Assembly: GCA_004154925.1 (NCBI GenBank)
Contig: QJNS01000033.1
Coordinates: 1-64,000 of the forward strand
DNA: 64,000 nucleotides
Source of the DNA: Monosporascus cannonballus
Lineage: Eukaryota > Ascomycota > Sordariomycetes > Xylariales
Reading direction: 5' to 3'
The notes under the pieces are model-generated. The model was not told where the DNA came from and made no database searches. It worked only from the letters and a program-made list of their open reading frames with translations. Below are positions 10,201 through 20,794 of the stretch, piece after piece; within the stretch, counting starts at the first letter, position 1; every line of letters begins with the position of its first letter. Made by a program: the position numbers and the translations under genes.

Positions 10201-13200
10201 AAGTACCAGAGTGGCTATCTGCTTACGCCTAGCAGCCAGCTCTACAACCGCATCCACGACCTTCGGGATGACATTGGTCGAATGCTGTCCCAGACCCATT
10301 CGTTCCTCAACGCGCACCAGGAAGATGATGTGTCTTGTTTTACATCTCTTTACTCCACCTACCGTACTTGGATCACGGACGTCGGCTTTGAACGGTCAGC
10401 ACATCCGTTAGAGCGCCTCGTGCGGCTTTACAAGGCGGACATCGGCCCTTTTAAGATCAGTGGCCTGCGAAAACAATACCCTCGACCCCTTCTCATTAAA
10501 CGAGCTGATGCTTATCAGCAGCAACGGGTTAAGCACAACGCCACCATCAGGAGGAAGAGCGAGCTCGATAAGCGATTGTTGCTTGACCTGGCCGAGTCGT
10601 CCGTCTCCTCGTATGCAGATGTACGAAGAGTAGCCCAAGGCGCCCAAGATGCCTCGGTCAAAGTCTTGATTGGCGGGCGACCTCTCGTCATCCCTGTAAT
10701 TCTCGAAAGGTTCCGCAGAGCCCTCGACGAGAATGACCACGACCGTATCAAGGGAGCTATGTACACTCTACTTTTCACGACGCTCATCAAGACGCTCATC
10801 CGTGACTGGAGATTCGCGCCCGATGCGATGCGTCTGTATATCAAGACAGCTGGTGTCGATAAGACGTCCATCCAGAACCTTGGCGCCACCGCCATCTACC
10901 CTCTTATAGAATTCGGCAAGCGGTTTGAGCTGCTGGTCCTCAAGGATGAAGAGGCGATAGATCTCATTAAGCCCTCTGAAGATTGTTCGAGGGTCATCGA
11001 AACGAGACATGAGTTCATTCTCGAACGGAGAAAGAAGGTTGAGGCCAAGAAGGCCGCCTTGGGTCTGGAGCTGATTGAGCTGGCAAAAGGATCCCACTGG
11101 AAGACGGCTAGTCGCTGCGCCATATTTGCAACCAATCTTTGCGTGCGATTCAATCACATCGCGCCTCCATCGTTCATAGAGCTTGTCGCTAAAGGCACCA
11201 ACGACCCCCACCCGGGCCTAAGAGCTAGTTACGCCAGCGCCTTCTCGGGCATATTCCAAGCAGTTGACCAGCGAGCGGTTTACAATCACTCCTACCGTGA
11301 TTACCTAGAGGAGAACGAGCGTGACGCCAACAAGCTCGTCATTCCCATCCCGAAGGCGGACGCCGAATTTACAGAGAAGTTCCTGGACGACTTCACCCAC
11401 CCCGAGAGTGCGGAATATTACATCGATACCGACTACCCAGGATGGTTGGTCTGGGGCAAACAATTCCACGCTACCCGATCGAAGCCACGCCCGTTCAACG
11501 AGTACGATCAGGTAGAGAGGGCCGCGAGAAAGCAGATAGGCAAGATTCTCACCAGGGAATGGCTTTCTAAGTGTTTCGATTACCTGAAACAGGAGCCGCG
11601 TGACTCGTCCTCCGATAGATTCAGAAGTCAGAGCGTCATCCTGTTGATGCACGTGTTCGACTTGATGAATTATGGCGAGACCGAGGTCAAGTTCGAGGAC
11701 GTGGTGGAGCTCACTAAAGAGGTCTACGGAGACGGAAGCGATAAACACCAGCACCGTGCCACAGCAGAGATTTTAGGTGCGCTGATGGCTGGATCGGCCG
11801 ACGATCCTGTCGAGATGAAGAATCGCGCATGGGGCTTTGCGCAGCCCATGATGCTCGGCATATTCGCAGACAGCCTGACGCCAGAGAACCTCTCCTACTG
11901 GATCACATGCCTTCACTTCATCATGGATTCGAAAGATCCCCGTCGCGCGTGGGATCTGGTGCAGAGCCTAAGCTCCTTCCGCCTCGACATGAGCTCTAAC
12001 GCTGCTTTCAAGGAGTCTTCTAAAGTGCAACTCCTCGAGTTCCTCTTCATAGATTGTGGATGGCATTATCGGCAGGAGAAGCCAATCCTCGATGACTTCC
12101 TAACACACATTGACCATCCGTACAAGTCGGTAAGAGAGTCTATCGGACGCGTCATCGCAACCATCTACCGTACGCGATACCACGAATCCTTCGACAACGT
12201 TACTACCCTTCTTGAGCAAAACAAAGCATCCTCCAGCATTGGTATCCGCCCCTACCGAGCGAGCGAAGAATTCGCGGCCACCGTCAAAGACGTATTCGCA
12301 CGGCTCGAGACGTGGCGTCACGAGCGAACACCCGGTCAGCAGACCCCCTCGTCCTACACCTCGGGTTCCAAAACCGTGCTCTCGTGGCTCGACAACACGC
12401 TCTCATCCCATGAATGCATCCAGCTGATACCGTTCTTCCCGGATCCCATCATCGACCAGCTATTGCACATGATGGACGTCAAGGAGGACCCTGAACTTAT
12501 GCGGCTCGCCTACCACGTGTATCGTCACCTCCCTAACATCCCTTTCCGCAGCAACGAGGACGCGCCCTTCATCACCGCCTTGATCCGGCTCGGCAAGGGT
12601 GCGACAAGCTGGCACCAACGGTTGAGGTCTCTGGTCAACATGCAGGTTATCTACTTCCGGCGCTTGTTCCTGACAGATGCCAAGCAACGGGAGGCCTTGT
12701 TTGACGCCGTCAGCGACATGCTCTCCGATCCGCAGCTTGAGGTCCGTGACGTGGCGGCTGCAACGCTTGCCGGCATGATCCGGTGTTCGCCCAAGGTGAT
12801 CCGAGACCCGATCATATCGTCGCTCAAGTCCCGCTTCGCAAAGGAGCTGGCGGAGAACCCGATGCCCAAGCGGAAGAAGCCGCTGCCCGGCGCCGTTTCG
12901 GCGGGCTCGGGAACCGAGACGCCGATCGACGTGACCCAGCAGATCGTCAGGCGGCACGCGGCCGTCCTAGGTCTCGGGGCGCTGATCGAAGCGTTCCCCT
13001 ACGCGACGCCCCCGCCCAGCTGGATGCCCGAGGTGTTGGCGCTGTTGGCGCGCAGGGCGGCTAGTGACCCGGGAATCGTGGGGAAGGCTACGAAGACGAT
13101 ACTGGCCGAGTTCAAGAAGACGAGACAGGATAGCTGGAGTGTGGATCAGAAGGTGTGTTGTGTTCTTTTCCCATTCCCCTGTGATTTTGATGAGTAAAGA

Positions 13201-13311
13201 CGGGATGCCGCGGGTAATTACAACTGGGATGCTAACATGTGTGCGCAGTACTTTTCCTCCGAACAACTCGAGGACTTGGAAGGTGTGCTCTGGAAGAGCT
13301 ACTTCGCTTAG
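7229..13311 (+). CDS. blm10: Proteasome activator Blm10/PA200 (PSME4 family)
   Basis: Three exons: 7229-7677, 7767-13152 and 13249-13311, with introns of 89 and 96 bp; the product is 1965 aa, between human PA200 (about 1840) and yeast Blm10 (about 2140). The RKQCLKPQDDLILDWRPLW segment right after intron 1 is a family hallmark. The body is a long run of helical HEAT-like repeats ending in the C-terminal domain found in all PA200 proteins. An acidic disordered loop (runs of D and E) sits near residues 925-955. The protein caps the 20S core as a dome and promotes ATP- and ubiquitin-independent peptide or acetyl-histone degradation, mainly in the nucleus. The last exon encodes only 20 residues ending SYFA. 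Family members dock through a C-terminal HbYX-type motif, YYA in yeast and human; here the penultimate Tyr is Phe. Confidence 0.95.
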
Positions 13312-15336
13312 GTGCGGATGCTTGACATTATCTATGCGTATGTGCATGCGCTACGGCATGTGGTTGGAGCCTACTATGGTAGTTGGACGGTATGCTGTTA
13401 TTCGATTCTCCTATCTGCATACGATGAACGCGCCTGAGACCGGAAGTCTCTAGCTGGTCAGCTGTTTGCAGTAGGTTGGAGTAGATGGCTATTTATCGAA
13501 GGTTATTCTTTATAACGGCCTACGGACTAATGGTTATGATCACTGGCGAGGACAGTCATGCATGCACTCAAAGAGATGAGACAAGGTTAGGAGGCAGAGA
13601 GGATTTTTCGGTGCTTATGGCGGATAGGCGGATAATCGGATGGTTGAACGACCGGTCGCCGTGTAATTGCTCTGCGTTGCATTGCACGGTATGGAGTTTT
13701 ACGAAGGGCCTAATTAGGTACATCTGCGGTGATGATGCTCCCTCCTCAGAGCGCAGTGGAGCACGGACGTACTGCGCCTTCGTCAGATCCATGGATCGAG
13801 GCGCTGTCTACGCGAGGTGGCAGAGGAACCAGTTACGAGATATAGGGAAAACGAGGTGGTGGTTGACATGGTATGCCATGTGTAGAGTTAGCTAGCTGCT
13901 CGGTTGTATAAAACATGAAGCGTCGGGCATTGCGATGTTGAACTGAAGCCGCTTGCTAAGCGCCCAGACCGGCCTAGAAATACCCACTCTCCCTCTCCAG
14001 ACGCATTAAAATTTAGCCGTATCGTTGCTTGGCTAGTCGTCAAGCAGCAGCTCATGCCCCAGAAACTCGACCAGGCCGATTCACTGGTGATGAGGATCCC
14101 AACCAGCCGTACGCCTGGAGAAACTTAGCACGCCGCCTCTGCCTTTCCCAAAGCAATTTCAAAACGCCGCAACATCCCGACCACGGAAACTTCGGTACCC
14201 CACGAAAAAGGCCAACCACAGCCGCCAGGACCCACGAATACGTCATCCAATCGAGCACCTTCAGTATCTCCTCGGTGTGCCTCCGCGCCTCGTTATACCG
14301 CCCCGTATTCGGCAGCGGGACCGCCCTCCCCGCCGTCCGGCCATCCCCGCCCCCCAGTGCCCAGAAGCCGCGCACGTGCGCCCCCGCAGCCGCCGCCGCC
14401 GCCGCCATCGCCGCCGCCAGCAGCCCGCCCCGGAGCGCGGAGCCGTAGAGCAGCGGGTGGATGGGTGTGTGCGTCCGGTTTAGGAGTTTTTGATGGAGGA
14501 AGGGTGGGAATGGATGTTGGTACTAGGTGAGAAATGGATTCTGTAGATTAGGTAGGTATTGGCTTCGTGGAAAGGCATGTGTGTAGGTAGTATCAGGTAT
14601 TCGTGGTGGTTTCCGTTCATCAATTGCTGGCTACGAGGTGATGACGTCAGCACCGTAAACGGCAACTTTACGCTCCGCGAAGTATCCGGACGTCTTTCCC
14701 TTGTGCAACCATCTGAGGCTACAGACGAGACATCAGCCATGGCTAGGAGGACAGTGAACTGGACAACAAGCTGGTAACTGGTCCACAGTCGGCATTTTCA
14801 GTACATGTTCGGTAATAGGTCAGTTCGGTCGAGTAAAAGGGCGAAGAACTATGGCACCGCTTCTCGTATTCCCCCGCATGTGGCTTGACTGAGGGCCCTC
14901 CTGAATCTTCATACAATATTATTCAGACGGGTCGTAATACAAAGAAGTGTCTCTCATAACAAAGAGGACAAGCTGTTTAATGAGTCCTGGTAAGGTGAAC
15001 AATAACAACGTATATACGTCGTTCGGAACGTATTCAGTTCGCAACAGCATGTTCAGTTATTCAAGGGGAAATTGTACTAGAACGACAGAAGACTCGTCCT
15101 ACACCGCAGGACTACGGGGATAAAAACATGAACGATCCCCTCGACTTTCGTCTCACTGCTCTCAAACCAGCAGCGAACAGCAAGGCAACCAAGCTAACAA
15201 ATATACAAAACTCACATCACATCGCTCACTTACACGAGTCGAACCCACTCAAAAAGCAGGCAGACAGACAATCACACGTTCCGAAACGGCAGTTACTACT
15301 CCTAGGACCATCAAGGACAAGCAACACATTCACAAG
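13312..15336. other. Intergenic, with one doubtful minus-strand frame
   Basis: Nothing certain. A GC-rich minus-strand frame around 14052-14480 is described separately. The stretch 14800-15330 is AT-richer and is probably promoter and 5' UTR of the small cysteine-rich gene. Confidence 0.45.
14052..14480 (-). CDS. Possible small membrane-protein fragment, unrecognised
   Basis: A minus-strand frame runs in from about 14480 (PIHPLLYGSALRGGLLAA) through an alanine-rich hydrophobic segment, then NEARRHTEEILKVLDWMTY and a second hydrophobic segment, to a stop at 14052. Two helices separated by a polar loop suggest a membrane protein, and the GC-rich third positions look coding. There is no clear start or upstream exon, and the C-terminal third looks non-homologous. 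It could be a gene remnant or a chance frame opposite an alanine/proline-rich plus-strand frame. I do not recognise a family. Confidence 0.25.
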   Translation of the reverse strand, partial: NRTHTPIHPLLYGSALRGGLLAAAMAAAAAAAGAHVRGFWALGGGDGRTAGRAVPLPNTGRYNEARRHTEEILKVLDWMTYSWVLAAVVGLFRGVPKFPWSGCCGVLKLLWERQRRRAKFLQAYGWLGSSSPVNRPGRVSGA

Positions 15337-15474
15337 ATGGAGCACAAGGACCAGGCAATGCCGGTGGGCGGCGGCTGGACGTGCTGCAAGTGCAGCAAGG
15401 TCCTATCCAACGACGTCGAGACTTGCAGCTGCGGGCACCTGAACTGCACCAACTGCACTGGTGGTCCGTCTTAA
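15337..15474 (+). CDS. 45-aa cysteine-rich zinc-ribbon-like protein
   Basis: A single-exon frame of 45 codons. After a short polar start and a Gly patch comes WTCCKC, then CSCGHLNCTNC and a GGPS end: seven cysteines (16, 17, 19, 30, 32, 37, 40) plus His34. The spacing is that of a compact zinc ribbon or RanBP2-like knuckle, with a Trp just before the first cysteine. There is no signal peptide, so it is probably intracellular. Codons are G/C-ending, unlike the AT-rich flanks, which supports coding. The ATG context (CAAGATGG) is good, and no other in-frame ATG lies upstream without a stop. Function unknown; protein or nucleic-acid binding is only a guess. Confidence 0.6.
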   Translation: MEHKDQAMPVGGGWTCCKCSKVLSNDVETCSCGHLNCTNCTGGPS

Positions 15475-16341
15475 AGTCTGGCGCAGCCGGTAGTCACGAC
15501 GGGAGCCCGGTAGACGGGCGCTGTGCTTCAAGACGGGGAAGAAGCTGTAGGTGGGCTTCGTGAGCGGTTCATCGGTAGACCATAGCCCGGCACCGGTCCC
15601 TTGTAAAAGGATTAGTGCGGTGTAAGTAGTGTCTAATACAATACTTGTTGATCAAGTAGTGTCGCAGAAAAGGGGCCCCCTATCAGCTTCAGGGATCATC
15701 CGGAACAAGGTTGTTCCTCTCCGAAGCAATATATCAGTAGATCGCCCATACCAAGTAGGATCACCGCTGTCAGGTGCCAAGGTGCGGCCCCCTTTCTGGG
15801 CCCCAGCGCCCCCACCAGTGAGGGTCGGGTTTGTGTATATATATAGGGGGGGGGGGGGGGGGGGGAGTTGGCTTCGCCCCTGAGTAGTTAGAGAGAGGCG
15901 GGCGTTAATGGTCATCTATTCACTACCCGTACTACGACCTCCCTGCTAGGCTCCTTCTTCTGCCTTTCACTCTGTACTTCTACCCTTTCCTCTGACATCT
16001 TTGCCCCGCGCGGGGCAGCTTCACCTATATTAAGTAAGTATTTTTGTTCAAGCCTACTTGGAAGGACAAGTTATTTTCAGCCAAATAATGTGGAGATAGC
16101 TGGTTCTGAATGATTCGAACGGTTTGCTGAAGCTGATTTTGATTTCCCACAAGTGGGCGGTGCTGAAAGTTTACGAACTGGCCCTCTGAGACGTCGATCT
16201 TATCCGATACTCTCGCCATACGCCACATTCCTGACAACTACAAGTTATCTGACACCTGTATATCTCAGGACCCCTGATATCCAACAGTTGCTGGCCTTAC
16301 TTGTAACACAAACGAATAGGAAAACGAACAACTCTGACTAG
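15475..16341. other. Intergenic containing the second LTR copy
   Basis: Apart from the LTR at 15768-15997 there is nothing recognisable; 16000-16330 is AT-richer without a supported frame. Confidence 0.5.
15768..15997. mobile_element. Solo LTR, second copy, with a 20-G tract
   Basis: Same family as 2136-2341, with TGTCAG...CTGACA ends, the shared GGTGCCAAGGTGCGGCCCCC start and the GTTAATGGTCATCTATT block. It is 230 bp, longer mainly because the G run after TATATATATA has grown to 20 (15846-15865). The flanking pentamers ACCGC and TCTTT do not match, so no target duplication remains. That fits inter-element recombination or decay. The G run could form a quadruplex or mark replication slippage. 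Confidence 0.75.
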
Positions 16342-18768
16342 TCATACCCTACCGTCCACCTCCCCACCCTTATTCGCCGTCTCCGCAATTGGCCGTGGCT
16401 CGCGGCCAAAAACACGATGAAAGAGGTATCCTAGGTAGAGCCACTTACTGGCTGGGAACGTCATTCGTTTGTTCTGGCTCTCTTGTCGCAGTCTTCCAGC
16501 ATTATGATTCCACCACGGATTCGGGTCCCGAAGCATTCCTGCCTGTGCCTTGCCAAACAGCCGCTTGCGAACGAAGATAGTGATTAGCTCCACGTTGAAG
16601 ACGATGACGAAGGTTACCATGCACAGAATAGCAGTGACAATGAAAAAGGATCCGAATGAGGCGCATTCGGGGAGCACGTCCATGCCATATATAGTCTGCA
16701 AAAAAAATAAAAAAATTCAATCATTAGTGTAGTGTTCTGACCGCTCGAGACCGAGCGCACTTCTAAAGCTGGGCGCCGGTGGCCCACTTACCGCTGCAAA
16801 GGAAAGTGGCAGATATGCAATAGTGACGAGGGTCAGGAGACGAATGTTTCCGTTCTGCTCGGTTGAGAAACGCGACTCGGAAACTGAAGATGCGGAAAAG
16901 AGCTGTGCCGCCGACCTAATCTAGTTAACACGCTAGCACGCAAGTTCGATCGTTCCCGAATACATACCCCGTTGTTCAGACTCTCAATCTCCTGCCGCTT
17001 TCGTTCAATCCTTTCCTTGAATCCCTTAACCTCTCGCTCCTGCATCGTCTCTTCTTCCGGCAGCAGCCAGGTTCCGTCGAGGTCCGTGGTCATACGGAGG
17101 ATTCCAGAGAGCAGACGCAGCGTCCCTACTATATGATCTTCAAACACGCGCAGACACTGAGAAGCCCAGAAGTATTTCTTGGCGTTGGTGAAGTTTCTGT
17201 CATCAAAAAGCAAGTTTTGTCGCAATTCGTTGTCGAAAATGACCGTGCTCTGCAACCCATAACGACAGATTAGCTCCCAACACAAAACCTAGCAAGGTAA
17301 TTATATCGCTGACCGGAAGATTTGTTTGATCTTCCAAGTAGTCCAACACCTCTTCCCACTTCCACAAGATGTGCCGGAGATTATTGGCTAACCAAACAGC
17401 CATCGGCTACCCCACGGCGTGAGGTGCACGAGATATAAGCGCTCCGAAAGTAGCTACTAGGGACGGTCCGTCTAATCCTTGGCGTGTCCACGACATTGTA
17501 ACCTTCTCCTCGCGAATGTACCTCTGATTGGGGGCCTTTGGTACCGAGGATACCAGCTAATGATCTGGGGACTTGATCCTGTGCCGGCTTTTCCTTGGTC
17601 AAAGCAAAGTAGGGCAGAGTTACGGACCCCATCTATCACGAGAAGCTCTTGGCAGATATGGAAGGGGAGATGGAACGAGAACCATATGCCTACCATTACC
17701 CACGGAGAGTCTTCGTCGTCGCTATCCTTTTTGAAGACATGCTTGTCGTAGTGGAGCCGATCGCTACTGTGGGTGCTTAGGTGCCTTCTTAGAGCGGCGT
17801 ATATTGTGGCGTAGTCGTGCTGCTTGTCTTTGGCAACGCTGAGCAAAACGGCAGCTAGCAAGCTTGGTGTGAATGCCTTGACAACTCCAGCTTTATGTTA
17901 GCATGCGAACTCAGGGTCGAAGGTGGACATAAATTTCATACACCTCCCTTCGTTAGGGGGAGACAGATCGCTGGTCCATCCCCGGTTAGATTGAATTCTT
18001 GGGACGGCTAAGCATCTGGTTTGAGGTACCTCTTCGAAAAGACGATTTGCTAAACTAGTTACGGACTCGTTTCGGGTGTCTAAGGTGACATGACCGCTTG
18101 GATCAAAGTCAATAACGTAGAATGCGTTCTCATCTTGCTTGTCTCTGATGAACTTGGGATCCCTGCTGAAAGTGAAGTGGTTCAGAGACCGCGGCACATT
18201 CTTGCGGATGTACTTTACCGCAGGATCACTCGGAGACACATTGGGGATAGCTGTTCCCACGGTTGGTATCCATACACATGAAGGGACTGCATCTAGGCTA
18301 GATGTAACGTACATCTCCATTGATCACCGCCGCAACCTGGATTGTCGTCGCGCTCACGGATCCGTTGCCGGAGCAGGTCATCGCTCCATACCGCACACCA
18401 CTCATCCGGGATTGGGTGCGGATTCGGAAGTGCTGAATCCTGTGTTGATTGCCATACTGGTTGCGAGCTGGTTGGAGTGGGCTCCTGGCTTGGCTCCTTC
18501 TCTTGGAGCCTTGAGCGACGCGGCTCGTCTGACGCCGGGTCCGTCAGATTGTCTCATGCATGAGGGGTTACACGTGAGGGGAAGCGTGTGTCTACAACCA
18601 AAAAAAAGGGGGGGACCAACCATCAGAGGATGCGGGGGCACCTTCAACTTCCACGTCTTTGTCCTCCTGGACGCCGTACAATCCTTGCATAATCTGGATT
18701 TCGCGATTTCTAAGTTGTTGCAGCTCAGAGATCAATTTCGCTGCCCGTTCTCTATCCACGGCAGCCAT
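16342..18768 (-). CDS. Fungal CorA-like (Mg2+ transporter superfamily) membrane protein
   Basis: Seen on the minus strand. Start ATG at 18768 (MAAVDRERAAKLISELQ). Well-supported exons, in order: 18621-18768, 18358-18528, 17942-18286, an exon starting at 17890, then one ending at 17314, followed by 16968-17249, 16792-16920 and 16342-16695. Introns are 47-96 bp with good consensus and frames that join. The region between about 17550 and 17400 cannot be spliced cleanly: frames shift and in-frame stops appear, so the gene may be degenerate there or have introns I could not resolve. The C-terminal half carries LLFDDRNFTNAKKYFWA, then STEQNGNIRLLTLVTIAYLP (first membrane helix), YGMD and a second membrane helix. 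This is the fungal CorA-like layout; the usual GMN selectivity motif reads GMD. Such proteins occur in accessory regions and are not proven magnesium channels. The HET gene nearby fits that setting. Confidence 0.65.
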
Positions 18769-20794
18769 CTTGGTAGGGCCAGGTTAGCGGCTGTGCAGAG
18801 ACCTCCTCCCACAACGTAAATGTCGGCAACGCGTGACCCCCGTGTGGATGATGGATTCAAGTCTTGTTGTAAGAGGGCGTGCGGGGCGGGACGAGGCACG
18901 GACGGCCAGGGAGTGAGATAGGTACCTACTATATCTGTCCGTTGGCGCCACGATTGTACGTGCTGAAAATCTGAGCAAGTCGAGCCAAACGAACGAATCG
19001 TTGGGATCTTTCCACTTCCGGAGGGAGGCTGCAGGTATTTCACCGTGAATGGGAACGCAATTTATTGGACATGCCTTGGGCTCAAGCTCATCTCCCTTGC
19101 ATCGCTGGGTAATGAAGGGTCCTAGATCTGGAACAACGATGTACGAGCGGGCATTAGAAGGAAAAGAGAAGGCTTGGGGTCTACTCCACATATCCACGCT
19201 CACCACAGGTTTTCAGCTTAGGCAATCTCAACGCAGACCAGGGCAAAATAGACGAATCGAAGAAGATGAGCGGGTGTTAAAGGAAGCCACCACGTTTTTC
19301 GGTGGAAGAGTTGGTCAGGCTCTCATGAGGTTAAGTTTTACTCGGCCGGAGTTACCGCCAGGTTTGAGAAGCCGAAAACTAGGACCCTTATTGATTGAAG
19401 CCGAAGGGCGTGGTTGCATTTTGTCCACCCTTTTGACGCGCACGTGCTCTCAGCAAGCCACATGGGCTTAGCATTGCGGACTTTCACACGCACTCACTGG
19501 GAATTGAGGGTGTTTTGGCTGCCGCTGGGCAGCTTAAGAGAATGCATTGGCCCGTACAGCCCCTCGTTGGGAATGACGCGAGCACCTACATGTCGAAACT
19601 AGTATTTCCGGTATCCTTTCTCTCAGCAACCACTCTTTTTATGTGTACTTAAGGAGACTTCGCTACCCTCGCTTTCTATATAGGAGCTTCTAGAGGTTAA
19701 CAACCTGATAACACATCATCCCTCAGTTATATGCTTCAGTGTGTGATGTCAGGATCTCATAATACAGCCAATCATAAGATATAAACTCGTCGGCTCTCTC
19801 ATATGGCCATTTCCGCTCATGCTACGCGTCACTCGGCGAGATGAACAGGAATCATTGGGTAGAATACTTTGTTAAGCAGATAGGGATCCTTCATGTGGAG
19901 GTTTTAAAGCGTCCGGGGTAAATAAAAAGGAAGGCATCAATAAATAATAAACAGGATCTCGGATGTTACATTTGTCGCAAAAGCGACGCCGCTATTGCAT
20001 TGCTAGCAATAGCGTTATATATGGTCAAATTCTTAACTGTGACAACATTACTTGGAAGGGGGTAGCCACATGTGAGATTTAGGACCTGATAGTGTCCCGC
20101 CATAGTGTGGGGGCTCACATTTTTCGGCAGTCCAGGTTTTAACACCACAGTGTTCTACATTGTCTGGCTACTTTTGATGTGATGATGGCGGCTGCAGAGG
20201 TAGTACTTCGATTCCATGGTTTTCACGCATACTGTGAGGGCTGGGCTAGTTAACCAATTATTAGACGTAGTCGTACGGTTTATGTTGGCCGAAATATCGT
20301 GAGGTTTGAGCAATGATGTTAGGGTCCCAATGACTAACTCGCAGTAGGGACAGTTGGGACAATAGAGTTATGTTCCGAACGTTAAACTATTTTATGTATA
20401 TTTAAGGAGATGTCTGACCGACTTGAAGGTTAAGTCTGCTAGCTAAGCCGTGGCTTAGTTAACTTTGCTACTAATGAAATACGCTGTTCGAATCTCCGGT
20501 ATCGCTTTCTCTCAGTTGTAACTATTTTATGTGTATTTGAGAAGGCTTTATAGCCCTTTCTTTTTAGCTAGGACTTTTAGAAGGTCAATCAGAGAATCTT
20601 CTCTTTCAACTGCAAATGCCTCAGTATGTGATGTCAGGGTCTCATACTGTCGAAGATTTCCTAATATTTCTCCTTGACCAGGATATTTTTTCTATTCACA
20701 TCCAATGCTGACCTATTTGTCGACAGCATGGCATTAATTGAAGCACAATATCTTTTCGAACCTCTCGGTTAGCTATTCCTGGGCTACGCATAGA
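18769..20794. repeat. Spacer with a diverged ~155-bp direct duplication
   Basis: A block at about 19608-19762 and one at about 20495-20650 align along their length. Both start CCGGTATC(G)CTTTCTCTCAG, both contain TTTTATGTGTAYTT and a TAG-rich middle, and both end with a CAGT(G)TGTGATGTCAGG-TCTCATA block. A partial third copy (ACTATTTTATGTATATTTAAGGAGA) is at about 20386-20410. The downstream copy ends about 85-145 bp before the HET gene start, so the unit may be a duplicated promoter or an old element. Minus-strand frames at 18784-19206 show no domain. Confidence 0.6.

Noticed and set aside
12460..12957. 165-codon minus-strand frame inside blm10 (and several similar ones along 7.8-13 kb)
   Set aside because: Antisense shadow of a well-supported coding exon; no domain, no splice support.
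18139..18819. 226-codon plus-strand frame
   Set aside because: Antisense to exons 1-3 of the CorA-like gene, which have splice and family support.
18784..19206. 140-codon minus-strand frame upstream of the CorA-like gene
   Set aside because: Considered as an upstream exon; no domain, and the CorA-like start at 18768 is adequate.
20446..20500. tRNA-like or SINE-like A box (TGGCTTAGTT) and B box (GTTCGAATC)
   Set aside because: The boxes are about 35 bp apart, too close for a tRNA, and no acceptor stem pairs.
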